DNA from: Clostridia bacterium
GTDB taxonomy: Bacteria; Bacillota; Clostridia; Oscillospirales; CAG-272
NCBI GenBank assembly: GCA_029010655.1
Contig: JAQXKW010000137.1
Span: 1-22,614, forward strand
Length of the DNA: 22,614 nucleotides
Direction: 5' to 3'
Position 1 is the first letter of the stretch. The number at the start of each line of letters is the position of its first letter. Below, in pieces: positions 13,199 through 20,366 of this stretch. Made by a program: the position numbers and the translations under genes. Below the pieces are notes generated by a model. It made no database searches. It was not told the origin of the DNA and saw only the letters and a program-made list of their open reading frames with translations.

Positions 13199-13672
13199 AT
13201 GACTATAAGTGAAAAAAGCGCATACTTAAAGGGTCTTGCCGAGGGCATGAAGCTTGATACGGAAAAGGCGGAGGGCAGGCTCATTTCCGAGCTTATCGGT
13301 CTTGTTTCCGAAATAGCTACGGCTGTGGAAACCGTCGATAACGACGTTTCCGAGCTTTATGACTACGTTGACGAATTGGACCAGGATCTTGCAGACGTTG
13401 AAGAAGCCGTGTTTGAGCTTGAGGATGACGAAGAGCTTGACGACGAGGATTACGACTACGGCGAATATGACGAATGCGACGGCGAATGTGACGGCTGCTG
13501 CGGCTGTGACGATATTGACGAAACGGAAGACGTTTTTGATATAGAAGCCGAGGGGCTTCGCTGCATTATCTGCGAAAACTGCGGCGATACGGTTTGCTTT
13601 GACGAAAGCCGTGATCCCAAGGAAATCATTTGCCCCGGATGTTCAAAACCGGTAGTAAAATCTGAAGAATAA
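13199..13672 (+). CDS. CD1247-type protein: coiled acidic region, Cys cluster and zinc ribbon
   Basis: A 157-residue soluble protein of unknown role. Residues 5-75 are helical and acidic (LKGLAEGMKLDTEKAEGRL, then a coiled-coil-like stretch with DELDQDLADVEEAVFELE) and match the N-terminal domain named after C. difficile CD1247. Residues 76-110 are almost all D, E, Y, G and C, with a compact cluster DECDGECDGCCGCDD (Cys 93, 97, 100, 101, 103). Residues 122-148 form a zinc ribbon (CENC at 125-128, CPGC at 145-148). AAAGGAG precedes the ATG, 14 bases after the efp stop, so it is co-transcribed with efp, as often in Clostridia. That neighbourhood suggests, but does not show, a role linked to translation. 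Confidence 0.85.
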   Translation: MTISEKSAYLKGLAEGMKLDTEKAEGRLISELIGLVSEIATAVETVDNDVSELYDYVDELDQDLADVEEAVFELEDDEELDDEDYDYGEYDECDGECDGCCGCDDIDETEDVFDIEAEGLRCIICENCGDTVCFDESRDPKEIICPGCSKPVVKSEE

Positions 13673-13716
13673 TTTTTTATAAATACTTTATAACATTTTT
13701 TTCAAGGAGAAAAATC

Positions 13717-16011
13717 ATGAAAAAAACCTTATCACTTTTACTGGTAATCGCAATGCTCATGTCAGCGATTGTTATTGCGATACCGGCAGGTGCGGCGGCG
13801 ACGGCAGAGGAAATCGACTATGTCGACGCACTCTACTTCGAGCCCGGCAAGCAGCCTACCATAGACGGTTTTATTTCAACCGCCGAGTGGGGTTCCGCTT
13901 CCATCAGGGTTGAGGCAACCGACTGTGCCACAAAGGATGACACATCACCCTACAACCGTTTCCTTTTCTGGAGAACCGGTGACATTACCGATTATAGCAC
14001 ATTTGCATACGATGTATGGTTCCGTTGGAGCGAGAACTACTTCTACATCGGAGTAAAGGTAGAAGATCCCGACGGACATTCACTGAAGAACGGCACCACG
14101 GAAACGTGGAACGGCGACGCAGTACAGACCAGAATTGATAAGGAAGGCGCAAATGCGGCTACCGACGGCGAGGATTTCTGGGTGTCTACCGAGCATCCGA
14201 AGCCCTGGAGCTCCAGTCAGGTTCCCGACTTTTTGTTCGGATATGTTCAGATCGCAGGCGGATTTTCCGAGGCATGGGAGAATACCAGCAATAAGGGTAT
14301 GACCTCCTTCTCCAAGAACCCCATGGGAACAGCGCTCTGCGTTGTAGCTCCCGCAGGCTCTAACTACTCCACCGATACCTCCAAGGGTATCACCACATAT
14401 GAAATAGGTGTTCCGTGGGCATATATCCTTACAGGAGACACCACACCTGACGGAAATCAGATCACAGCGCTTACATATACGAAGTATAAGCCCGGACGTA
14501 AAGGCAATCCTGCCGGCGGTATCGGCAGAGAGCTCGGTATTTCTCTCGTTGTTCTTGACGACGGAAATAACCCCGATGCTACATGGGACGCATTTATGTC
14601 ATGGGGCTCCGGTATCTGCGAAGCTTCACAGAAAGAGGGCGCAAAGTCCGCAACCGGTTCTAACGCCGTAACCCTTTCCGAAACGTCTGTAACCCAGACC
14701 GCAGGCTATACCACATATAACTGCTCAAGTCTTCTTGACGCTTCCTTCAGCACCAAGAACATCGACGCCCCCAATACTTTCTACAATTATCTGGGCGGTG
14801 ACCTTTATAAGGATACCAAGGTAAAGTATGAGGATCTTACCGTACTTACCTATGACACAGACCCCAACGGCGACCTGTCTGTATGGGGCGCTCCCGAATA
14901 TAAGGGTCACGTAACCAATATCGGCGGCACTCACGGAAACGTGCTTGACTACAGAAACTTTGTCGGAAACGATAAGACTTCCGCTGCAACCGATACCCAG
15001 ACCTATATTGACTCCCGTGACGGACAGAACTCCTTTGCGGTTCCCACATCCTTTACGTTTGAGTTTGATATCTGCTACACCGATACCGTAGTTGTTGCAG
15101 ACGCATACGAATCAGCTCTTTATAACTGGTTCGGCGGAGCAAGCGGATATGCCTTCATGTGCGGATACTTCTTCAACGACAGAATGTTCAAGATAGTTAA
15201 TACTAACGACGAATCTCAGGTTCTCGCACAGTTTAAGTATGATCTGAAGAAGGATAACTGGTATAACTGGAAGTTCCAGTTCGATAACGAGTCCTGCACC
15301 GCAAGACTTTGGATCGACGACCTTTCCACCGACGCTGATAACGCAAACAGCCCGTGGGGAACCATGGTATTCAATACCTGCTGGAGATATTTCTACTATT
15401 CATCCAAGCAGCACCAGGATAACGGTACTCTGCTCATTTACAGAATGATGAATACCCAGTGCATGTACGATAATGTTAAGGTTTACAACTTTGCAAGCCT
15501 TACCAACATTGACGTTCCTAACGAAAGTGAAGGCGGTAACGGCGGCGCAAGTATCCCTCAGGATGTGACCGGCGGCGGCGAGCTCCAGCTTGAGGGGGTA
15601 ACAAAGAAGGACGGCAAGTGGTACATCCCCGTAAAGGTTAAGAGCGAGTACCTTACCGCAACACAGCTTTCCTTCACTCTTAACTTTGACAAAACCAAGG
15701 CAGCCTTCAAGGCTATCGAGGGTCTTAACGAGGGAACCTATGAGGTAACCGAGAAGGACGGACAGATCGTTATCACCATCAAGGACTTTGCACAGGTAAA
15801 GGCCATGAAGGCGGGCGATAAGTTCTTCGATATCGTGCTTGACGCAACCGATGCAAATGCAGATCAGGCGGCGCTTAGCTTGAAGCTGGCGGATTCTTAT
15901 ACCTATACGGTAGTAACAGGCGACTCTATGGTATTTATTATCATTGCCGCAGTTGTTGCAGTTCTCGGCTGTGCTGTTATCATCACAAAGAGACGTAAGG
16001 TTTCCGAGTAA
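13717..16011 (+). CDS. Surface protein with CBM9-like and cohesin-like domains and a C-terminal membrane anchor
   Basis: A 764-residue exported protein. Residues 1-27 are a signal peptide ending AGA-A. About 45-280 resemble a family 9 carbohydrate-binding (DOMON-like) domain, opening with PTIDGFISTAEWGSA and containing DVWFRWSENYFYIGVKVED. About 330-600 are beta-rich and look like a concanavalin-type jelly roll (FTFEFDICYTD ... WYNWKFQFDNESCTARLWID). After a Gly/Ser linker, 619-736 form a cohesin-like beta domain (WYIPVKVKSEYLTATQLSFT, LNFDKTKAAFKAIEG). Residues 737-756 are a membrane helix followed by KRRKVSE, so it stays anchored outside the membrane; no LPXTG motif is present. Lysine is almost always AAG and C-ending codons dominate, unlike the flanking genes, pointing to high expression. 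AAGGAG precedes the ATG. No terminator separates it from the CD1247-type gene. Signal and anchor are firm; domain names are by pattern. Confidence 0.85.
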   Translation: MKKTLSLLLVIAMLMSAIVIAIPAGAAATAEEIDYVDALYFEPGKQPTIDGFISTAEWGSASIRVEATDCATKDDTSPYNRFLFWRTGDITDYSTFAYDVWFRWSENYFYIGVKVEDPDGHSLKNGTTETWNGDAVQTRIDKEGANAATDGEDFWVSTEHPKPWSSSQVPDFLFGYVQIAGGFSEAWENTSNKGMTSFSKNPMGTALCVVAPAGSNYSTDTSKGITTYEIGVPWAYILTGDTTPDGNQITALTYTKYKPGRKGNPAGGIGRELGISLVVLDDGNNPDATWDAFMSWGSGICEASQKEGAKSATGSNAVTLSETSVTQTAGYTTYNCSSLLDASFSTKNIDAPNTFYNYLGGDLYKDTKVKYEDLTVLTYDTDPNGDLSVWGAPEYKGHVTNIGGTHGNVLDYRNFVGNDKTSAATDTQTYIDSRDGQNSFAVPTSFTFEFDICYTDTVVVADAYESALYNWFGGASGYAFMCGYFFNDRMFKIVNTNDESQVLAQFKYDLKKDNWYNWKFQFDNESCTARLWIDDLSTDADNANSPWGTMVFNTCWRYFYYSSKQHQDNGTLLIYRMMNTQCMYDNVKVYNFASLTNIDVPNESEGGNGGASIPQDVTGGGELQLEGVTKKDGKWYIPVKVKSEYLTATQLSFTLNFDKTKAAFKAIEGLNEGTYEVTEKDGQIVITIKDFAQVKAMKAGDKFFDIVLDATDANADQAALSLKLADSYTYTVVTGDSMVFIIIAAVVAVLGCAVIITKRRKVSE

Positions 16012-16027
16012 TCCTAAATAAAAACGG

Positions 16028-16067
16028 GGCTGTCGCCTGTGAGAAATCACGGCGACAGCCTTTTTTG
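16028..16067 (+). terminator. Terminator of the surface-protein gene
   Basis: GGCTGTCGCC (16028-16037) pairs with GGCGACAGCC (16051-16060). The stem continues past one bulged T as GTGA/TCAC closed by a GAAA tetraloop, and T6 follows. A textbook strong factor-independent terminator. Confidence 0.93.
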
Positions 16068-16109
16068 TTCCGTATCGTAACCCGGCGCCCTTGCGGCGAC
16101 GGAAGAGCG

Positions 16110-16261
16110 GTAGGGCGGGGGCTTGCTCCCGCCGTTGGTTTAGCTTTCGCCGTTTATAAAGCGATAATTTCATGTAGAGACACAACTCATCCACCGGCAA
16201 AGCCGGTCCCCCTTCCCTTTATTAAGGGAAGGCTTTCGGCGGGAGCAAGCCCCCGCCCTAC
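16110..16261. repeat. 25-bp perfect inverted repeat enclosing nested palindromes
   Basis: The left arm (16110-16134, starting GTAGGGCGGGGG) is the exact reverse complement of the right arm (16237-16261, ending GCCCTAC). Between the arms lie the hairpins ACCGGC-AAA-GCCGGT (16193-16207) and CCTTCCCTT-TATT-AAGGGAAGG (16211-16232). No transposase or direct target repeat is visible. The layout looks like a non-autonomous, dispersed palindromic element. Confidence 0.8.
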
Positions 16262-16347
16262 GGTATTAATGTCCGCATTTGCGCTGACGGAAGGTGCGAT
16301 TAGAGCATACGTAGAGATACCCGAGAGTACTTGTACTCCTACAACGA

Positions 16348-16372
16348 AAAAGCGGAGCCGTGCTCCGCTTTT
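16348..16372. terminator. Bidirectional terminator between converging genes
   Basis: AAAAGCGGAGC (16348-16358) and GCTCCGCTTTT (16362-16372) form an 11-bp perfect stem with loop CGT. A and T runs lie on both sides, so it can end the minus-strand DUF3737 transcript and back up the plus-strand terminator. Confidence 0.78.
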
Positions 16373-16410
16373 GTGGTATTAATCAAATCCCCGTAAAAAC
16401 CTGTTTAGGT

Positions 16411-16454
16411 TAGTTTTTGGGGTCTTAGGGGGATTTTTACAAAAATCCCCCTAA
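16411..16454. repeat. Intergenic hairpin element, copy B
   Basis: The head AGTTTTTGGGGTCTTAG is followed by a 14-bp perfect hairpin, TTAGGGGGATTTTT (16425-16438) with AAAAATCCCCCTAA (16441-16454), loop AC. The head matches copy A (3301-3321) almost exactly, while the middle of the stem differs on both arms in a paired way. Confidence 0.6.
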
Positions 16455-16468
16455 TTATACTAATTATA

Positions 16469-17344
16469 CTAATTACTCCTAATGCTGACCCGGCACTTGC
16501 ATTCCGTTACCGCGTCCTCCCAAATCACCTGACCTATGCTGTCGGCGGTGATTTTGCCCGATTTGGGATTTTTAACGGAATCAATGTGCCCCCGAATGTC
16601 CGCATTAACCTCCGAATATTCAAAGGAAAGGTCGCAGTTTTCCATGGTGCAGTTAATAAGGGTCAGATTTTTGCAGTAGCAGAAGGGCTGAGTTCCGCTG
16701 ATTTTGCAGTCAATAAGCGTCAGCCCGTCGGAAAACCACCCCGGGTATTCGCCCTTTACCTCGCAGTTTCTCACCGTAACATTTTTGCTGTGCCAGAAAG
16801 CGTCCTTTGTGTCCAGAATACTGTCCGCGATTTCAAGGTTTTCCATGTACTGAAACGAATACTTGCCGTCCATTTTCACACGGTTAAGCCGTACGTTTTT
16901 TGAGTCTAAAAACAGATATTCGGAGGAAATTTCGCTGTCCTCGACGGAAATTCCGTCGGATTTCCAGCCGAATTCGCAGGAATTAATCCTGCTTTTTTTA
17001 ACGCTTATATTTTCACATTCACGCACTGCCTTAATTCCGCCTAAATCACAGCCCCAAATCGAGCCGTCCCGGCAGTACCAAAGAGCCGCACGGCAAAGCT
17101 CGTCCATTTTTGAATTTTCAAGGGTAAAGCCGTTTACATGCCACATAGGATACCGAAGCGAAAAGCTGCTGTCCTTAACCTTTATATCACGGGCTTCCTT
17201 GAGCACGGATTCTCCGTCGGCGGGACCTGCAAAAATACAGCTTTCCACCGTGCTGTTTTTTAGATTGTAAAGGGCGCGTTCACAATCAAACTGTCTGCCC
17301 GAAATAATTTTTTCCATATTGCCTGTGTCCGTTCCAAAGCTCAA
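16469..17344 (-). CDS. DUF3737 family protein (right-handed beta-helix)
   Basis: A 291-residue protein without signal peptide or membrane segment, so cytoplasmic. It is built from repeating ~20-residue rungs of the type (V/I)..(C/S).(V/F)/(E/D)(G/N)...N(V/L)T(V/L), for example CIFAGPADGESVLKEARDI, SFSLRYPMWHVNG, CRAALWYCRDG, GIKAVRECENISV, KDAFWHSKNVTVRNCEVKGEYP and GTQPFCYCKNLTLINC. These match DUF3737 proteins, a family of pectate-lyase-like helices found widely in gut bacteria with no proven function. A TTG start at 17342-17344 is well placed behind AAGGAG (nine-base gap). The internal ATG at residue 10 (MEKIISGRQF) fits the usual family start but has no Shine-Dalgarno sequence. The gene is alone on its strand, with its own promoter. 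Confidence 0.88.
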   Translation of the reverse strand: MSFGTDTGNMEKIISGRQFDCERALYNLKNSTVESCIFAGPADGESVLKEARDIKVKDSSFSLRYPMWHVNGFTLENSKMDELCRAALWYCRDGSIWGCDLGGIKAVRECENISVKKSRINSCEFGWKSDGISVEDSEISSEYLFLDSKNVRLNRVKMDGKYSFQYMENLEIADSILDTKDAFWHSKNVTVRNCEVKGEYPGWFSDGLTLIDCKISGTQPFCYCKNLTLINCTMENCDLSFEYSEVNADIRGHIDSVKNPKSGKITADSIGQVIWEDAVTECKCRVSIRSN

Positions 17345-17388
17345 CGCAGTTTTCTCCTTGTGGGTAAGTGCCGATTTTTGTCAAATAC

Positions 17389-17417
17389 AGTATATCATCA
17401 AACAGCCCGTATGTAAA
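17389..17417 (-). promoter_or_regulatory. Promoter of the DUF3737 gene
   Basis: On the minus strand TTTACA (17412-17417), 17 bases, then TATACT (17389-17394), 44 bases before the TTG start. Confidence 0.6.
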
Positions 17418-17522
17418 TACCCATAAACGCAAAAAAACAGTTTTTTCCATTTGACAAAATACATCATAATGTGTCCCCTGAAATAAAAACAACAATATAG
17501 CGAAAAAATTTACAAAAACTAT

Positions 17523-17550
17523 TTGAAAACGGACTAATGTGTAGTATAAT
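17523..17550 (+). promoter_or_regulatory. Promoter of secA
   Basis: TTGAAA (17523-17528), 16 bases, then a perfect TATAAT (17545-17550). AGGAG at 17578-17582 serves the ATG at 17592. Confidence 0.72.
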
Positions 17551-17591
17551 GATATATTAGAAAGATATATTCAATTCAGGAGCGTCGGCAA

Positions 17592-20342
17592 ATGAGCGTG
17601 ATTACAAAAATTTTCGGAACATACAGCGACCACCAGATAAAAAAGATAATACCCACGGTTAATAAAATAGAAGCCCTTGCGGATAAATATAAAGCTATGA
17701 CCGACGGAGAAATGCGTCAGATGACAGATAAGTTCAAAGAGATGCTTTGCGACGGCTATTCTCTTGACGATATTCTGCCGGAGGCATACGCTCTGGTGCG
17801 TGAGGCGGCGGACAGAGTGCTGGGCAAGCGCCCCTTCCGTGTTCAGCTTATGTGCGGTATTCTTCTCCATCAGGGACGAATTGCCGAAATGAAAACGGGA
17901 GAAGGAAAAACCCTTGTGGCGGTTCTCCCCTGCTATCTTAATGCGCTGACAGGCAAGGGCGTCCACGTTGTCACCGTCAACGAGTATCTTGCAAAAATGG
18001 GTCAGGAGGAAATGGGCAGAGTCCATGAATTCCTGGGTCTTTCCACAGGTCTTGTCATTCACGACCAAACTATGGAGGAAAAGCAGGCGGCGTATAACTG
18101 CGATATCACCTACGGTACAAATAACGAATTCGGCTTTGACTACCTCCGTGACAATATGGTCACCTATAAGGAAAATCTCGTTCAGCGGGGTCATAACTTC
18201 GCAATAGTTGACGAGGTGGACTCTATTTTAATCGACGAAGCCAGAACCCCTCTTATTATTTCGGGTCACGGCAATGAGGTGGACGCTCTGTACGACCGTG
18301 CAGACAAGCTGGTGCGCTCCATGTCCCGCTTTGTGATAAAGGAGCTTAACGAAAAAGAGGAGCACGACGATATAAAAGAGGATTTTATCGTTGACGAAAA
18401 GGCACGCTCCTGCACGCTCACCGCAAACGGCGTCAGAAAAGCGGAGGAATTTTTCGGAATAGAAAACCTTTCCGACCCGGAAAATGCCGACATTTCCCAC
18501 CATATTTATCAGGCGATGCGCGCCCACGGTATAATGAAGCTGGATACGGACTACGTTGTCAAGGACAACGAGGTTCTTATTGTGGATACCTTTACGGGAC
18601 GTATTATGCCCGGACGCCGCTATTCGGACGGTCTGCACCAGGCGATTGAAGCAAAAGAGGGCGTAAAGATTCAGAAGGAAAACCGCACAATTGCCACAAT
18701 CACCTTCCAGAACTATTTCAGAATGTACGATAAGCTGTCCGGCATGACAGGTACGGCGCTTTCCGAGGAAAACGAGTTCCGTGAAATATATAATCTTGAC
18801 GTTGTGGAGGTTCCCACCAATAAGCCCATGATACGTGTGGACCACAGCGATGCGGTTTATGCAACTGCGGCAGGAAAGGACAGGGCGGTTATCGAGCAGA
18901 TTAAGGCGTGCCACGAAAAGGGCCAGCCCGTTCTGGTAGGTACGGTCTCCGTTGAAAAATCCGAGCTTCTTTCAAAGAAACTGAAGGCGGCAGGCATACC
19001 CCATAACGTGCTTAATGCAAAATATCACGAAAAAGAGGCGGAAATCGTCGCTCAGGCAGGTAAATACGGCGCCGTAACCATTTCCACCAACATGGCGGGA
19101 CGAGGCACCGATATTTTGCTCGGCGGCAACGCCGAATTCCTTGCAAAGGTCCGCATGAGAAAAGAGGGCTACGAGGAAGAAATGATAATGCTGGCGACAG
19201 GCTCCTCCCAGTCTGTCAGCGAGGAGGTCTTTGCGGCAAGAGCCCACTTCAAGGAGCTTTACGACGAATATCAGAAGGAAATAAAGCCCGAAGCCGAAAA
19301 GGTCTGCGCCGCAGGAGGACTTTTCGTAATAGGCACGGAGCGGCATGACGCGCGCCGTATAGATAACCAGCTGAGAGGACGCTCGGGACGTCAGGGCGAC
19401 CCCGGTGAGTCAAGATTTTATCTGTCTCTTGAGGACGATTTGATGCGTCTTTTCGGCAGTGAGAGAATTCTTAATCTTGTGTCCAGAATGGGTATTCCCG
19501 AGGACACCCCCATTGATGCAAAAATCCTCTCTAATTCCATTGAAACGGCTCAAAAGCGTCTTGAGGGACAGAACTTTGACAGACGAAAGAATGTCCTTGC
19601 CTATGACGACGTAATGAATCAGCAGAGAACCATCATCTATAAACAGCGGCAGGAGGTGCTGGACGGCGGCTCCCTCCGTGAAAAGATGATAGGAATGATA
19701 AACGGAACAGTTTCCGATGCCGTAGACCGGTATCTGCACGACGAAGATATGGGACTTTGGGAGCTTGACGGGCTTCGCGGCAAGTATAACGGACTTCTTT
19801 GCAGTGAAAATGACTTCAAGGATATGCAGGGAACGCCCGCAGAGGTAAGGGAAGAAATCCGTAAAACCCTTGTTGACAGAGCCATGAAGCTGTACGAGGA
19901 CAAGGAGAAAAACCAGTTCGGCGAGGAAACCTTCAGAGAAGTGGAAAGAGTTGTACTGCTCCGTCAGGTTGACACAAAATGGATGGATCACCTTGAGGCA
20001 ATGGATTCTCTTATGGAGTCTATCGGACTTCAGGCATATGCCCAGAGAAACCCCATCAGCGAGTACAGAATTTACGGCAGCGATCTCTTTGACGAGATGG
20101 TAACCATGATAAGGGACGACACGGTAAGAATGCTTCTTTCCGTTGTTCCCAGACCTCAGGTTATGAAGCGTGAGCAGATTGCAAAGCCCGTAACCGCCGG
20201 ACACGGCGGAGACGGCACTCTGAAAAAACAGCCCGTTGTGAAGAAAAAGGAAGAAAAAGTGGGCAGAAACGACCCGTGCCCCTGCGGCTCCGGCAAAAAA
20301 TATAAAAAATGCTGCGGTGCGGCAACAAACAACGAGGATTAA
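17592..20342 (+). CDS. secA: Preprotein translocase motor ATPase SecA
   Basis: The ATP-driven motor that pushes unfolded secretory proteins through the SecYEG channel. The 916-residue length is normal. Visible features are the Walker A loop MKTGEGKT (100-107), the Walker B/DEAD-type segment VDEVDSILIDEARTPLIISG, the preprotein cross-linking region, TFQNYFRMYDKLSGMTGTA, the second helicase domain (ISTNMAGRGTDILLGGNA, QLRGRSGRQGDPG), the helical wing and scaffold, and the C-terminal zinc-binding tail VGRNDPCPCGSGKKYKKCCG (Cys 896, 898, 907, 908), which binds SecB or ribosomes in other bacteria. It is a full SecA1, not a short SecA2. It has its own promoter, and the next gene follows after 24 bases without a terminator. 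Confidence 0.99.
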   Translation: MSVITKIFGTYSDHQIKKIIPTVNKIEALADKYKAMTDGEMRQMTDKFKEMLCDGYSLDDILPEAYALVREAADRVLGKRPFRVQLMCGILLHQGRIAEMKTGEGKTLVAVLPCYLNALTGKGVHVVTVNEYLAKMGQEEMGRVHEFLGLSTGLVIHDQTMEEKQAAYNCDITYGTNNEFGFDYLRDNMVTYKENLVQRGHNFAIVDEVDSILIDEARTPLIISGHGNEVDALYDRADKLVRSMSRFVIKELNEKEEHDDIKEDFIVDEKARSCTLTANGVRKAEEFFGIENLSDPENADISHHIYQAMRAHGIMKLDTDYVVKDNEVLIVDTFTGRIMPGRRYSDGLHQAIEAKEGVKIQKENRTIATITFQNYFRMYDKLSGMTGTALSEENEFREIYNLDVVEVPTNKPMIRVDHSDAVYATAAGKDRAVIEQIKACHEKGQPVLVGTVSVEKSELLSKKLKAAGIPHNVLNAKYHEKEAEIVAQAGKYGAVTISTNMAGRGTDILLGGNAEFLAKVRMRKEGYEEEMIMLATGSSQSVSEEVFAARAHFKELYDEYQKEIKPEAEKVCAAGGLFVIGTERHDARRIDNQLRGRSGRQGDPGESRFYLSLEDDLMRLFGSERILNLVSRMGIPEDTPIDAKILSNSIETAQKRLEGQNFDRRKNVLAYDDVMNQQRTIIYKQRQEVLDGGSLREKMIGMINGTVSDAVDRYLHDEDMGLWELDGLRGKYNGLLCSENDFKDMQGTPAEVREEIRKTLVDRAMKLYEDKEKNQFGEETFREVERVVLLRQVDTKWMDHLEAMDSLMESIGLQAYAQRNPISEYRIYGSDLFDEMVTMIRDDTVRMLLSVVPRPQVMKREQIAKPVTAGHGGDGTLKKQPVVKKKEEKVGRNDPCPCGSGKKYKKCCGAATNNED

Positions 20343-20366
20343 TTTAACCGAGGAGATTCTGCGGTT

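Larger units (their letters stand above)
16012..16468. other. Repeat-rich intergenic region without genes
   Basis: 457 bases between two genes that converge. It holds, in order, a terminator (16028-16067), a 25-bp perfect inverted repeat with palindromes inside (16110-16261), a small palindrome GAGTAC-TT-GTACTC (16325-16338), a second terminator (16348-16372) and a hairpin element (16411-16454). After that a 9-base unit CTAATTATA is repeated nearly three times up to the stop of the next gene. No convincing coding frame was found. Confidence 0.8.

Noticed and set aside
13673..13716. Separate promoter for the surface-protein gene
   Set aside because: TATAAC is present but no acceptable -35 lies at the right distance; co-transcription with efp is as likely, although an unseen promoter remains possible.
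15400..16200. Long minus-strand open frame opposite the surface-protein gene and its terminator
   Set aside because: It is the antisense of a strongly codon-biased gene, has a low-complexity composition and reads through a terminator hairpin.
16193..16232. CRISPR-like or attenuator hairpins
   Set aside because: There are no regularly spaced direct repeats, and the hairpins lack a T tract; they are parts of the larger palindromic element.
16110..16261. Insertion sequence ends
   Set aside because: No transposase remnant and no target duplication are present between or beside the inverted arms; kept only as a palindromic repeat.
19410..20204. 264-codon minus-strand open frame
   Set aside because: It is antisense to conserved secA sequence; the open frame results from codon bias of secA.
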